From positions 25,647,501-25,711,500 of the forward strand of contig CM049396.1 of NCBI GenBank assembly GCA_026929865.2: a stretch of DNA of 64,000 nucleotides. The letters run 5' to 3'. The position numbers and the translations under genes are program-made. Source of the DNA: Hyperoplus lanceolatus. Lineage: Eukaryota > Chordata > Actinopteri > Uranoscopiformes > Ammodytidae. Shown here piece by piece: positions 15,243-26,234 of the stretch. The first letter of the stretch is position 1, and each line of letters opens with the position of its first letter. Below the pieces are notes generated by a model, which did not search any database, had not been told where the DNA came from, and saw only the letters and a list, made by a program, of their open reading frames with translations.

Positions 15243-16310
15243 TCTGTGTATGTGTGGTTGTATATGTCTGAGTGGATGAGAGTGCATTGACCAGACCCTT
15301 GGGCTTGACAAGTCTCCTGCAGTGGAGGCTGTCTCCAGAAGCACAGTGGTGGGAGAACAGGGACCAAGCAGGCCTGTCACAGCGTATTCAGCTGCCACCA
15401 GCTTACAATGAACTCAGCCAAGCTCTGCTCCATGTCGGCTGGTTTTAACACTACACACAGCAGCCAAAAGGTTAATGTCTAAAACGGCAGATATATCTGC
15501 TTCACTGTAATACGATGAACCAAAAAGAAATGCCGCCACCTTTGCTGTGAATCTAAAAACACAGAAAGCTTTCACTGCATGGCTCATCTTTCCGGTCACA
15601 CGGTGTGGTATTCCTGTTTTTTTCTTAGTGGGATGTTGAGGCCATCTAATCTGCCAGGTCAGGCTTTAACCATCAGGACTGTTTTTTTCCACCCGTGCGC
15701 CCCCCTTTATCGTGACCTGGCACTTTCTCAGAGTTCACTCCTTAAAAAAAAAAATCTCCATTGAGCTCTCTGAAGTGTTCAGACCTCTCTGCTCCACATC
15801 ACACAATGTTGCCTGTCCTGCAAAGTGTCCATTTATAGGTTTTTAGGGGGCCCCTCATGTTGTCATTCATCCTCCTTTTCCTAATCATGCTGTGTTGTTT
15901 TGCTAGCGGTAGTGTTTCCCTTTACATCTGTTTCTGATTCCTCTATGGGAGGCGGGGGAAATAAATGCATCTCTATCGGTAAAGATTTAGAGGGGAAGGG
16001 TAATTGAAATATGGGGACTCGGGGTATCAGGTTACTCCTGTAAAGGATTTTATTTTGTAAGGAAGAGTCATGGCTTCCATCGCCTTTTCACTCCATTTTG
16101 ATCTCTGTGAACAGTGTTTGTAAAACAAATATTTTCACTTTTGTTTTTGGGCGCACTGGTTATTGCCACCAACATGTCATTGGAAGAGTTTCACCAAAAT
16201 AAGTCAGTTATGTATTTCTGTTTGGTGTGCATGCTTTATTTTGCAGTAAGTTGATAAGTCACACAAAAAGGTTTATCATAACGATAAAAAATGGTAGGAA
16301 TTCCAAAGCT
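15240..16310. other. Unannotated non-coding DNA
   Basis: No feature supported. Confidence 0.4.
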
Positions 16311-16344
16311 TGGTGGTGGAATTAATTTGGTGGTGGAATTAATT
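16311..16344. repeat. Perfect 17-bp tandem duplication
   Basis: The unit TGGTGGTGGAATTAATT occurs twice head to tail with no mismatch, which suggests a recent replication-slippage duplication. Confidence 0.9.
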
Positions 16345-16472
16345 TAGCTTAATCAAAGTTAAGTATTCAAAGTGACTTACAATGCATGTTTTCAACCAAC
16401 AATGTTGGGACTGCTCAAAAACATTGCGTTGATTTACAGCCAGCTTTGGTTTGGTCTTCACCAACTCCTAAT

Positions 16473-18475
16473 GGCCTCCACACACATCCTACCTCTACTG
16501 CACGTCTGCATCTGACTTTTTTCTCCGACCGTGTAATCAACCTAGAGCGGCCACACATCCAACTTCGGACGCGCTGCCGATGCCCGTCGGTGGCGAGTCT
16601 GCAGTGACGCTCCACTTTACCTCAGGAGGCTCGCCTATTTTTTTCTGAGTGACGCACTTCTCTCCCGGGTCTCTCTGCTTTAACTGTTAGAGAAATACTC
16701 TACTGAGAGTGATATTGACTTCATACCTGCAGCTTTCGCTGTAGGTTAACCATTTCCTGGTGTGTCCCTTTCAAAATAAAACTTCTGACAAGCGAAAATG
16801 TGTGTGAAAAAAAAAGCCAATGGGGCGCACGGATTACTGTCGAGACTCAATATTAGACTCAATATAAATCATATGCATCATAAATGACACAAAAGAACTT
16901 CATTTTTAAGGCGAGACACGGCAGGCAAAAACATCGTTTTTTTAAGCACTGGTCAATTTTGAGATTTGTGTCTATTTAGCTTCCATAACATGTCTTCTTT
17001 CATACTAGTATGGATAAAAGGTCCATAATATACGTTTTAGGTGTTTATTTTACTAAACTTTGACTGCTTGCGTCTGTATTTTGCTCCTAAATTCGTCAAA
17101 AGTGAGCATTCTAACGTAACATACAGCACCGCGACCGCTGTATGAATCATAATAACCATGGTACTGTTGGAAAGCTCTGAATCTCAAGAACAACGTTATC
17201 TGATCCAAATATGGTCATTTCCTTTTTATCAGTAACCAATCGTGAAAGTGTGAGGAGGGATTCAATGCTAGGAAAGCGACCTCATTGGCTAATGCACATT
17301 TCTGACGATGTGATTCGCTAAAAGGCATCACGTGATGCTAGCCCCGGGTAGCTCGAAAATCACAAAATAAAATGGGAAAAACGTCGAAAATATGCCAAAC
17401 CAAGACAAAAAAAATACTTAATCAATTGGCTACGGACATTACATGATCGCCATTTTAAGGGGAGAAGTGTTAAAGACATGTAAATCACGCCGATCACGTC
17501 GGGGAGACACAGACTGTCAGACGATCAGAGGGGAGATGGTGGGGAGAGAGAGTGTCTATGCCGACAGGAGCAGGTTGACAGACAGTGGCTAATATGAATT
17601 AACCACGTTTAAATTAGCATGTGGATGTAAATGTTACTATGCTATGGTTTATATATGTTAAGCAGTGGTAGGCCTATATGGCATTGAGGGGTGTAGGGCC
17701 TAATTCAATAAATGACTCTAGCTATAATCAGTGATTATCAGCAGAATTCACGTTTTTATCTTTAACGGCCGTTTTCTCAAAATGAGCTTTTTCCAATACT
17801 CTGCGAAAGATATCTCAACTTCTAGACCACTGACATCAACCAAACTTTCTATGATCATTCATAGCACTATTTTAAAGGTTTTTACACAAGGATTTGTTAA
17901 TATATTGTTAATTGTCTGATTTATGATACATTTTCCTCCTAAAAACACGCCGAAAATGCATTTCTAAGACATGTACATAGCCTTTTTTGATTTATTAAAT
18001 GAAAAAAGGCTGTATCCAAAATCTGTTGTGTAAAAACTTTTGAAACTAATATGTGGTTAAAATAAAATAGAGATTTTAACTCTGGCTTTATGCAACATCT
18101 CAAAATTTTTCTCGAAAAATGACCCAAATTTACGCATAATTGGTTAAATATTGCCATATTTGCATATTTAATAAACTATTAAAGAAAAACATGTAATACA
18201 AAACATAATTGTGTTAGTGTCAGTAATCAACTGGCAAAGTTTCATGATGATATCTATAAGTTAAAAAAAAATCCCTATTCACCTGGGGTGTCTCGCCTTA
18301 ATGGGAATTATCTATGAAAACTCTATGTAGAAAGATAGGTCTTTTAGAAGCAGCACTGCAGCGGCTGCTGAGACGTTCCATGTGTGGCCGAAAAAAGTGC
18401 TCCAGAGGCAGCAGTAACGGAAGGCGACGCGCTCCAGAGGTAGATGTAGGATGTGTGTGGAGGCCGTTAGAGTTA
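16473..18475. mobile_element. Outer inverted-repeat element interrupted by a TTAA insertion
   Basis: The 20-base block GGCCTCCACACACATCCTAC at the left (from 16474) recurs in inverse at the right (ends near 18470). Further inward both arms carry GGCCACACAT-type motifs and GC-rich sequence, so they look like the terminal or subterminal repeats of one DNA element. The middle is occupied by a separate TTAA-flanked element (16910-18297). Without that insertion the outer element would be about 600 bp. The exact outer ends and superfamily are unresolved, and two neighbouring fragments of one family remain a possible alternative. Confidence 0.45.
16910..18297. mobile_element. piggyBac-like non-autonomous element with TTAA target duplication
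   Basis: The left end reads TTAA-GGCGAGACACGGCAGG and the right end is the inverse of GGCGAGACACCCCAGG followed by TTAA, so a 16-bp terminal inverted repeat (14 of 16 matching) is flanked by TTAA at 16906-16909 and 18298-18301. TTAA duplication is typical of the piggyBac superfamily. The 1.39-kb interior is AT-rich and holds only short open frames with no transposase motif. A truncated relative lies at 32486-32640. The assignment to piggyBac rests on the target site and not on protein evidence. Confidence 0.65.
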
Positions 18476-18778
18476 TTTCTGGCTCTTCAGCTGCTATTTG
18501 CTCCACTGTTTTCAGCAGCTGGGAGATAAACTCGTCTATGTAATGTGTATTTGTACTGGGCAGGTGGCATACAGTTGCTTCATTAGAGCTTTTTTTGCTG
18601 AAAACAGCTGGATGCTTCTGCTACATGAGACAAGATTGATGAGAGACATGAGAGTGAAGCAATACAAGGCTTAATACTAAAATGCTCTGTATAGAGCTTA
18701 GGGGAACTGCAGAGTTGGGTGCGGATTCACTGTTGAATTCACTACTAGCAGCCCATTTAAAATTACATTTCACATTTA
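18476..18778. other. Unannotated non-coding DNA
   Basis: Short unique stretch between two transposon blocks; nothing else seen. Confidence 0.4.
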
Positions 18779-18784
18779 TTATGA

Positions 18785-18814
18785 TTCATCATCATCATCA
18801 TCATCATCATCATC
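18785..18814. repeat. (ATC)n tail of the LINE
   Basis: Ten or so ATC units at the 3' end of the minus-strand LINE. A trinucleotide tail in place of poly(A) is usual in RTE-type elements. Confidence 0.9.
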
Positions 18815-18823
18815 TTCAACTGC

Positions 18824-19459
18824 TTATCCGAAATCGGGTCGCGGGGGCAGCAGCTTGAGCAGGGAACCCCAAACTTCTCTTTCCCGGGCCACTTCAACCA
18901 GCTCTGACTGGGGGATCCCGAGGCGTTCCCAGGCCAGCGTGGAAATATAATCTCTCCACCTAGTCCTGGGTCTTCCCCGAGGCCTCCTCCCAGCTGGACG
19001 CTCCTGGAACACCTCCCTAGGGAGGCGCCCTGGGGGCATCCTTACCAGATGCCCGAACCACCTCAACTGGCTCCTTTCAACGCAAAGGAGTAGCGGCTCT
19101 GCCCCGAGTTCCTCACGAATGACTGAGCTTCTCACCCTATCTCTAAGGGAGACGCCAGCCACCCTCCTGAGAAAGCCCATTTTGGCCGCTTGTACCCGCG
19201 ATCTCGTTCTTTCGGTCATTACCCAGCCTTCATGACCATAGGTGAGGGTAGGAACAAAGATCGCCTGGTAGATCGAAAGCTTTGCCTTACGACTCAGCTC
19301 TCTTTTCGTCACAACAGTGCGGTAAAGCGAGTGCAAAACCGCCCCTGCTGCTCCGATTCTACGGCCAATCTCATGCTCCATTGTTCCCTCACTCGCAAAC
19401 AAGACCCCGAGGTACTTGAACTCCTTCACTTGGGGTAAGGACTCTCCGGGAACCATCAC
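18824..19459 (-). pseudogene. LINE reverse transcriptase, C-terminal fragment
   Basis: A 211-codon open frame that matches the C-terminal region of an RTE-like LINE polymerase, with motifs FKYLGVLF, LTYGHEGWVMTERTRSRVQA, LRRVAGVSLRDRVRSS, RWFGHLVRMPPGRLPREVF and GRPRTRWRDY. The palm domain with the catalytic aspartates and the endonuclease are absent from this fragment. The first residues (up to about GES) come from antisense 5' UTR across the inversion joint and do not belong to the original protein. The frame remains open to its natural stop, so the copy is not very old, but it cannot make an active enzyme. Confidence 0.8.
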
Positions 19460-19461
19460 CT

Positions 19462-20010
19462 TACCGTGGTGGAGAGGTTTGTGTGCCCCTGTGAACCTGA
19501 GAGCTGTGTTGTCCGGAGCCTAGTGCTCCTGGTAGGGTCTCCCAAGGCAAAGTGGTCTCAGGTGAGGGGCCCGACTAAGAATGGTTCAAAAAGACCTCAT
19601 GGAACAACACAAACGAGGAGGAGAGACCCTGCCCGGAGGAAGCCCGGGGCCCCTGGCTGGAGCCAGGCCCAGACAGGAGGCCCGCCTGCGAGCGTCTGGT
19701 GGCCGGGTCTGCCACGGGGCCCTGCCACGGGGCCCAGCCCGAAAAAGCTACGTGGCAACACACTCCTCTACAACGGATGGGCCCACCACTCATCGGAGGA
19801 ACCGCTGGGGTCGGGTGCGCTGCATACAGGGTGGCAGTGAAGGGCGGGGACCACGACGGACCAGACCCGGGCGGCAGAGGCTGGCTTTGGGGACGTGGAA
19901 CGTCACCTCGCTGTGGGGGAAGGAGCCGGAACTGGTGCGGGAGGTGGAGCGCTACCAATTAGATCTGGTGGGGCTTACCTCCACGCACAGTCTTGGCTCT
20001 GGAACCGTAC
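19462..20010 (+). pseudogene. Inverted LINE 5' UTR and endonuclease N-terminus
   Basis: GC-rich sequence that runs from the LINE's 5' terminus (around ACCTTACCGTGGTGGAGAGG) into an open frame containing LALGTWNVTSLWGKEPEL and LDLVGLTSTHSLGSGT, the start of an apurinic-type (EEP) endonuclease domain. The fragment stops before the catalytic glutamate and all later catalytic residues, and the frame then reads into host DNA. The upstream part of the open frame (Pro/Arg/Gly-rich) is 5' UTR and probably not protein. Confidence 0.7.
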
Positions 20011-20021
20011 TTCTTATGATT

Positions 20022-22189
20022 GTTATTTTTAAACATCTTTTAAAATCAATATAAAAAGTATTAATGAGTATATGAAAATATATTTTTAGCAAACAGGAGT
20101 AAACAGTGTTCTTGTTAGGGACTATTTTCCATTATAATTTTTTTTGGCTACATATCAGAATGATGCATGTTGCACTGAAACAATATAACCTACAGAGCCA
20201 GTTCGCAGCATAATGAAGAAATGTGCTACCCACTGAAACAGTGTGGTACACCGAAGAGTGTTTACTTGTATTTGGATAACAATGCAGCTTTATGGGACAG
20301 AGTAAGAAGACATATCAGGATTTGACACAAACACAATTCTTGTAAGCAGTAAAGGTGTGGAAAGGAGCACAGAATACCATTGCTAAAGCCTACTCAGAGA
20401 TGACCATTGCATGGGGAATAGTAACACAGTGTTTTGACATTATCTGAAACTTTTGGTTCTTTCAGTTATGCATATAATTAACAAATATATAGCTACTACC
20501 AAAAGCAGACCTTTACGTGCACTGGGTATGGAAGTAAGTGCTTTGTGCTTTTATCTTTTTCTCTGCTCTTTTGTTAAATGAATTGTGGACTCACATTTCT
20601 GCTAATTTAAGTTGGCAGAAATGATGGAGGTCAAGGGGTTATGTGCAAGAATCAGCATGAGGGAAACTGGATATAAAATGAGCTATTTCTATTGAAGACC
20701 CTGTGGTGCATCAGCTTAAGTGATTGTTAATTGTCGTAACAATGCCCCTCCCTTCACCACTGTTGTTTGATCTGACCCTTAAGTTGATACTAAGCTGTGA
20801 ATAATCATGACCTTATGTCTATTTATTTATTTGTGGGTCCTGCCAATCAATTTCAATGTTCCATTGTGTGAATTCTCTGCATCACACTACTAACACTGTT
20901 GTGAATAGCAGTTGTTCATAACAGTAGTTGCCCTGCCACCACACGCACATCTGTATTTGATGATGCTTTCAAGCTGAGTTCAAGGAAGGGTCACTACAAA
21001 TTACAAGAAAAGGTCACTACATTTTATTACAGAATGACAACTGGTATTTTAAGTGAAGACTGCGAATTGCAGCCATGCCTCACAGAAAGGACAGTGGCAT
21101 TCCTGTACTCAGATATCATATTTTATTCACCATAAGAGCATTTACTGTTAGAAAAAATATTAATTTCAACCAACCACTGATTCGCCCACATTATTTCATC
21201 ACAAGTAGTATTACAGTACATAGGGACTCAAGTCAGGCACTGTAATATCCTGTCTGACTTCCCTTGTGGAACAAGTGTGGCATTTAATTGCACCCAGGAA
21301 TATGGGTGAATGAGGGGACTCTATAAAGCAGTGTTAGATGTTGCCCTCAGCCAAACAAGTAATTTTAGATGACATCAGCCAGTTAATTTTAATTTTCCTC
21401 TAATCCCCCTTGCTTTGAACAAGGCTCATGCTAAGCCTGCTGGGAGTGGGCTGTCATTAGCTAGAGAAGACAAGGTATTGGGCTTGTTTGGTGCTGATCA
21501 ACATGCTGATGAAGAATGGAAAATCTTGGAAGTTTCTCTCTTTTTTCCATCTACCACAGAGAACTGCAGATTCACTCATTCTGAGCTTGTTTTCTCAGTG
21601 GGTGAGAGTAGCGAGGGCTTAGGACGTTATGGAAAGTGCTTTAACAGTGTCAGTATATAAAACACTGAAAGTCAGTGTGTGAATGTCGTAACTCTGATAT
21701 GATAAAACATCATAACAATTGGTACTTTGTAAAGTGACCTCTGCAAAGACAGTAATTGTTACCTCTATGCAAAATTCTATTTCCGGGGTCTTACCAATTG
21801 ATTTATATCAGCTTGCTGATTAACCCCACAAATGAGTTTATGAATTGGATCATAAAAGAGACAGAAATATAACTGTAATGTAGTAACTGAGTTAGACCAA
21901 GCCCCAACCTCAGCGATTTTTACTAGCATCCAATAAGGAAGTGACCACAACTGTAGTAACCAGGAAGTGCCACTGGGGGGTGGTGCCAAAACCGAGTAGT
22001 TTTTCTTTGACTCACTTGTTAGATTTTCAAAATCTAACAAGTTTTCAAAGTCTTATTAAACCTATTTACAGCCTGTGCCACAAAACCATTTTAGTCTGTA
22101 TGTTAAGGTCATATCTCCATGACAACACTGAGGGGGGTGAATTTTTTTGGACCACGCAAGTTTTTATTTTATCTGAGGTTAAAATGTAT
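20022..22189. other. Unannotated non-coding DNA between two LINEs
   Basis: AT-rich unique sequence. No exon, RNA gene or transposon boundary supported. Confidence 0.4.
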
Positions 22190-22401
22190 TGGCGCTCTCC
22201 GCCCGTTGTCCCTCACTTTGCCTCGGAGGTATACGTCAGCTATCTCCCTCCCCCCGACGTGAGGCGGAGTAAAAATCTCACAAAATGGCGACCTCGCTGG
22301 TGTTGGGGGTGATTTGTTGTTGTCTGTATAGCATATCCTAGCACTTAGTTTCTCGCACTCTCCCCTGGGTCTGACTCTGTGTCTTACTCATATTGTGCGT
22401 G
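22190..22401 (+). promoter_or_regulatory. LINE 5' UTR / internal promoter
   Basis: A CpG-richer leader before ORF1. It includes CAAAATGGCGACC at 22281-22293, which fits the YY1 core (AANATGGCG). LINEs use internal promoters in this position. Promoter activity is inferred and not shown. Confidence 0.4.
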
Positions 22402-23272
22402 ATGGCTTGTGCGGATTGTGCTACTTTACTGGCAAGAATGGCTCGTTTAGAGAGTTGCGTCCGTGATTTAGAGCAGCTTTCTGCTACTGACGTTATAGAC
22501 AGCACGGACACATTGCTTAGCCCTAGCCCCGGGAGTCTTACTACCCCCGGTAGCATTGAGGTAACTGCTTCGGCAGACGCGGCTGGGTTCTGCTCTGTCC
22601 TGCGGGGTGGGGGTGCACGCGGTGCTGGCGGGCTTGCTCGGTTCCCCCGGTTCACGGTCCCCTCTCGGGACTGAGAATCGGTACTCGGCTCTTGCGAGCC
22701 CTGTTAGCCCGTCTGTCTCCCTCGCTCCCGTTGGTCGGGCTGGGCCCCGCACGCTAGTCATAGGGGACTCCATCACTCGCAACATTAAACTTGATTTGCC
22801 AGCCACTGTTAAATGTATACCTGGAGCCAGAGCATCCGACATTGAGGCTAATCTTAGTATGCTGACTACATGCAGGGATAAGGGGGATAAAGGCGGAACG
22901 CAGACACAAACCAACACATGTTTTGATAACATTGTTATTCATGTCGGCTCCAATGACGTTAGGCGGAAGCAGTCTGAGATCACTAAATATAGCTTAGCTA
23001 GGGCTTTTGAGACTGCCTCAAAGATGTGTCGGCATCCATTACTAGTCTCTGGTCTCCTACCCAGGAAGGGTGATAATGAGTCGTACAGTAGGGTTACAGC
23101 GTTAAATCGCTGGCTGGCACAGCACTGCCAGGAGCAGGGTTTTAACTTTGTGGATAATTGGCCTTCATTCTGGAAGCGCCCTGACCTGCTGAAAGCAGAC
23201 GGCCTCCATCCTAATGGAGAAGGCGCTGCTATTTTGTCTAGGAATATAGATGGGTACTTGAATCGCGATTGA
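22402..23272 (+). pseudogene. LINE ORF1 with SGNH esterase domain, one frameshift
   Basis: The start MACADCATLL is followed by a short heptad-like, coiled-coil-prone stretch (LARMARLESCVRDLEQL). The frame shifts between about 22600 and 22660 and continues in the next frame. The second part is an SGNH/GDSL hydrolase: block I VIGDSI (serine nucleophile), block III HVGSND, and block V DGLHPNGEGA with the Asp and His. All three catalytic positions are kept. In L2/CR1 elements this ORF1 esterase supports retrotransposition in a way that is not well understood. Only the frameshift disrupts the protein; the esterase domain itself is intact and ends at a natural stop. Confidence 0.8.
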
Positions 23273-23329
23273 TATAGGGATGTAATACCCAGCAGGTCGC
23301 AGGTTGTACATGAGCCTGCTAGTGCGGAG

Positions 23330-26234
23330 GTGGAGTCAATTAGCTTACCTACCATGTTAAACGTAATGTTAAATCATGAAACTGTTAATTTAATTACCAT
23401 TCCCACATTGGGAGGTGGTAAGCCAAACCCCACTATGACCCTCAAATGTGGGCTCTTAAATACTAGATCTCTTTCTAGTAAATCCCTATTGATAAATGAC
23501 TTGATTATTGAACATAAGTTTGATATGATTGGTCTGTGTGAAACATGGTTTCAGCCAAACTTTTTTCTTCCTCTAAATGAGGCCTCTCCTGCTAATTACT
23601 CATACTCTCATGTGTCCCGGGATACTGGAAGGGGTGGAGGTGTTGCCCTTATCTATAAATCTATTTTCAACCTGAGCCCGAAGAATGACTTTAAATGTGA
23701 TTCATTCGAAGCCATGGTAATGAGGCCACCTCCTGCAAATAGGAATAATGGCTTTCATGGGGAGGGTTTCAATTTGGTGGTGGTCTATAGGCCCCCCGGC
23801 CCATACTCACAATTTATAGAACAATTTAGTGACTTTCTTGCGGATCTTATCACCCACTCTGATAAAATCCTAATGATCGGTGATTTCCCTTAAGGAAAAC
23901 CTTTGTTAATATTATTGATAACTTTGGTTTCAACCATTTGTAAATGAACCTACTCACTGTGAGGGAAACACTCTCGACCTCGTCCTCTCCCGTGGGATTT
24001 CTGTGACAGCCCTAAGTGTTTCTCCTGTCACTTCTGTAGTATCTGACCATTTTCTTATTTCCTTCGAGGTTGCCCTGGATTGCCCGAGCGAGGACGATGG
24101 AGCAGTGGTAACCACTCGCCATATCAGTGCGTCAACTGTAACAACCTTACTGGATCAACTTCCCACAGTCCTGGCCTCCTTAGCACCGGTGACCGAATCT
24201 GTCGATAGCCTGACAGCTGCGCTGAACTCAACCCTCTCTACCCTCCTGGATTCTGTGGCACCTCTCTCTACAAAGACCAGACGAACGACGAGGACTTCTC
24301 CGTGGTTTACCGACCACACTCGAGCTCTTAAAAAGGACTGCAGGAGATTCGAACAAAAATCAAAACAAGAGTCCACTTACCGGCATTGGAGAGATAGCGT
24401 CGCAATCTACAAGCGTGCTCTAAATGTAGCAAAAAAGGCCTATTACTCTTCTCTTATTAATAGGAATAATAGTAATCCAAAAATTTTATTTGACACTGTT
24501 GCCAAACTTACAAAAAAAACGCAATCATCAAATCGCGCAATCCACACTGCGCAAAATTTTATTGACTATTTTGATAGTAAAATTACCAATATTAGAAACC
24601 AAATCAGTTCCTTCGGTACAACGAATTGCACGATACCTGCGTGTAAGCGTAATATCGGTTTACTTAACAACTTTGAGCCTGTTCCGCATGAAGAACTGAC
24701 TCAAATAGTCAAAATCTCAAAACCAACTACCTGCCTTCTTGATCCCTTGCCTGCCAAATTGTTCAAAGAACTCTGGCAAACCCTTGGTCCTACAATACAT
24801 GATGTTGTCAACCTTTCATTAATGACTGATACTGTTCCCACTTCCTTTAAGGCTGCTGTGGTGAAACCCCTTCTCAAGAAACCCAATTTGGATCCTGATG
24901 ATCTGAGTAATTATCGCCCACTGTCAAATTTGCCTTTTTTATCCAAAATACTAGAACGTGTAGTGGCGCAACAGCTCTCTGATCACTTGACGAGTAATCA
25001 ACTTTTTGAACCGCTTCAGTCTGCCTTTAGGGCACGTCACTCAACTGAAACCGCGCTCACTAAAGTAGTTAATGATGCTCTGTTGATGATGGACTCCAAT
25101 ACTGCCTCGGTGCTTCTATTGTTGGACCTCAGTGCAGCATTTGACACCATCGACCATGACATACTCCTGGATCGGCTGGAAAACCTGTTTGGCTTTACAG
25201 GGCCGGCCCACGATTGGCTGAAATCATACCTATCCGGTAGAACTCAGTGCGTCTCCTACAACAACAGTACATCCATATTCACTGACGTGAAATATGGAGT
25301 ACCTCAAGGATCTGTTCTTTGACCTCTGCTTTTCTCTTTGTATATTTCTCCGATTGGTCAAATTATTCATAGCTTCAGGGTCAATTTTCACTGCTATACG
25401 GATGATACTCAGCTCTATGTCCCGGTCAAAGTTAATGATGTTACTTAAATCGCTAATTTAGAGGCCTGCCTATCCGCTGTTAAAAGCTGGATGTCGCAAA
25501 ACTTTCTTCTCTTAAATTCAGAAAAAACTGAATTGTTATTAATCGGTCCAGCACACGTTAGAAATCAGCTTGAGCAACTGACAATCAATTCCGACAATTG
25601 CGTTATCTCTCAAAGCTTAACAGCAAGAAATCGTGGTGTTAAGTTCGACTCCAACCTGTCCTTTGATCAACACATCAAAGAGATTACCAAAATTGCATTT
25701 TTTCACCTACGGAATATATCAAAAATACGATCCAGTCTGTCCATGGCTGATGCGGAAATATTAATACACGCCTTCGTATCTTCTCGGCTTGACTATTGTA
25801 ACGTAATACTGTCTGGTTTGCCCAGGGCAAGTACTCGAAGCTTACAAAAGGTACAAAATGCTGCGGCGAGGCTTTTGACCAGAACTAGAAAATACGACCA
25901 CATCACCCCCGTTCTTGCGTCGCTCCACTGGCTTCCGGTTCATGTCGGATCCGACTTTAAGGTGCTGCTATTGACCTATAAGGCATTAAATGGGCTTGCA
26001 CCTTCATATTTGTCTGACCTAGTTGCGCGATATGCCCCATCACGGGCACTACGGTCTACGACTGCTGAGCTCCTGTCTGTCCCCAGAGTTAAGAAAGCTG
26101 CCGGCAGCAGGGCTTTCTCGTATCGAGCTCCTTCGTTATGGAACACACTCCCGATAGAGATCAGACAATCTGAGTCCATCGAGGTGTTCAAGTCTAAACT
26201 TAAGACATATCTCTTTGAATTAACCATTGGTTAG
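23330..26234 (+). pseudogene. LINE ORF2: endonuclease and reverse transcriptase, broken four times
   Basis: An N-terminal EEP endonuclease (LLNTRSLSSK, IGLCETWFQP, VVYRPPGPYS, MIGDF) is followed by a reverse transcriptase ([68 protein letters not shown]) and a C-terminal region ending at 26234. Four lesions are visible. A short deletion after GDF gives a stop at 23891-23893. One base is missing near 23930, which shifts the frame. A TGA at 25320-25322 replaces the glycine after GVPQGSVL, and a TAA lies at 25446-25448. From 24003 to 26234 the frame is otherwise continuous. The catalytic aspartates are present, with YTDD in place of the more usual YADD. Confidence 0.85.

Larger units (their letters stand above)
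18779..20021 (-). mobile_element. RTE-type LINE inserted with 5' inversion (twin priming)
   Basis: Read on the - strand, the element ends with a (GAT)n tail at 18787-18814 and carries the C-terminal part of a LINE polymerase (18824-19445). At about 19440-19446 the orientation flips. From there to about 20010 the + strand carries the family's 5' UTR and the start of its endonuclease ORF. Such an arrangement, with the RNA 5' end abutting the sense 3' piece, is what twin priming during target-primed reverse transcription yields. An 11-bp duplication, TTATTATGATT at 18776-18786 and TTCTTATGATT at 20011-20021, brackets the whole unit, which supports a single insertion event. The clade assignment rests on my memory of fish RTE-like polymerase tails and the trinucleotide tail. 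Confidence 0.75.

Noticed and set aside
22468..22932. 154-codon reverse open frame
   Set aside because: Antisense shadow of the LINE ORF1 on the + strand.
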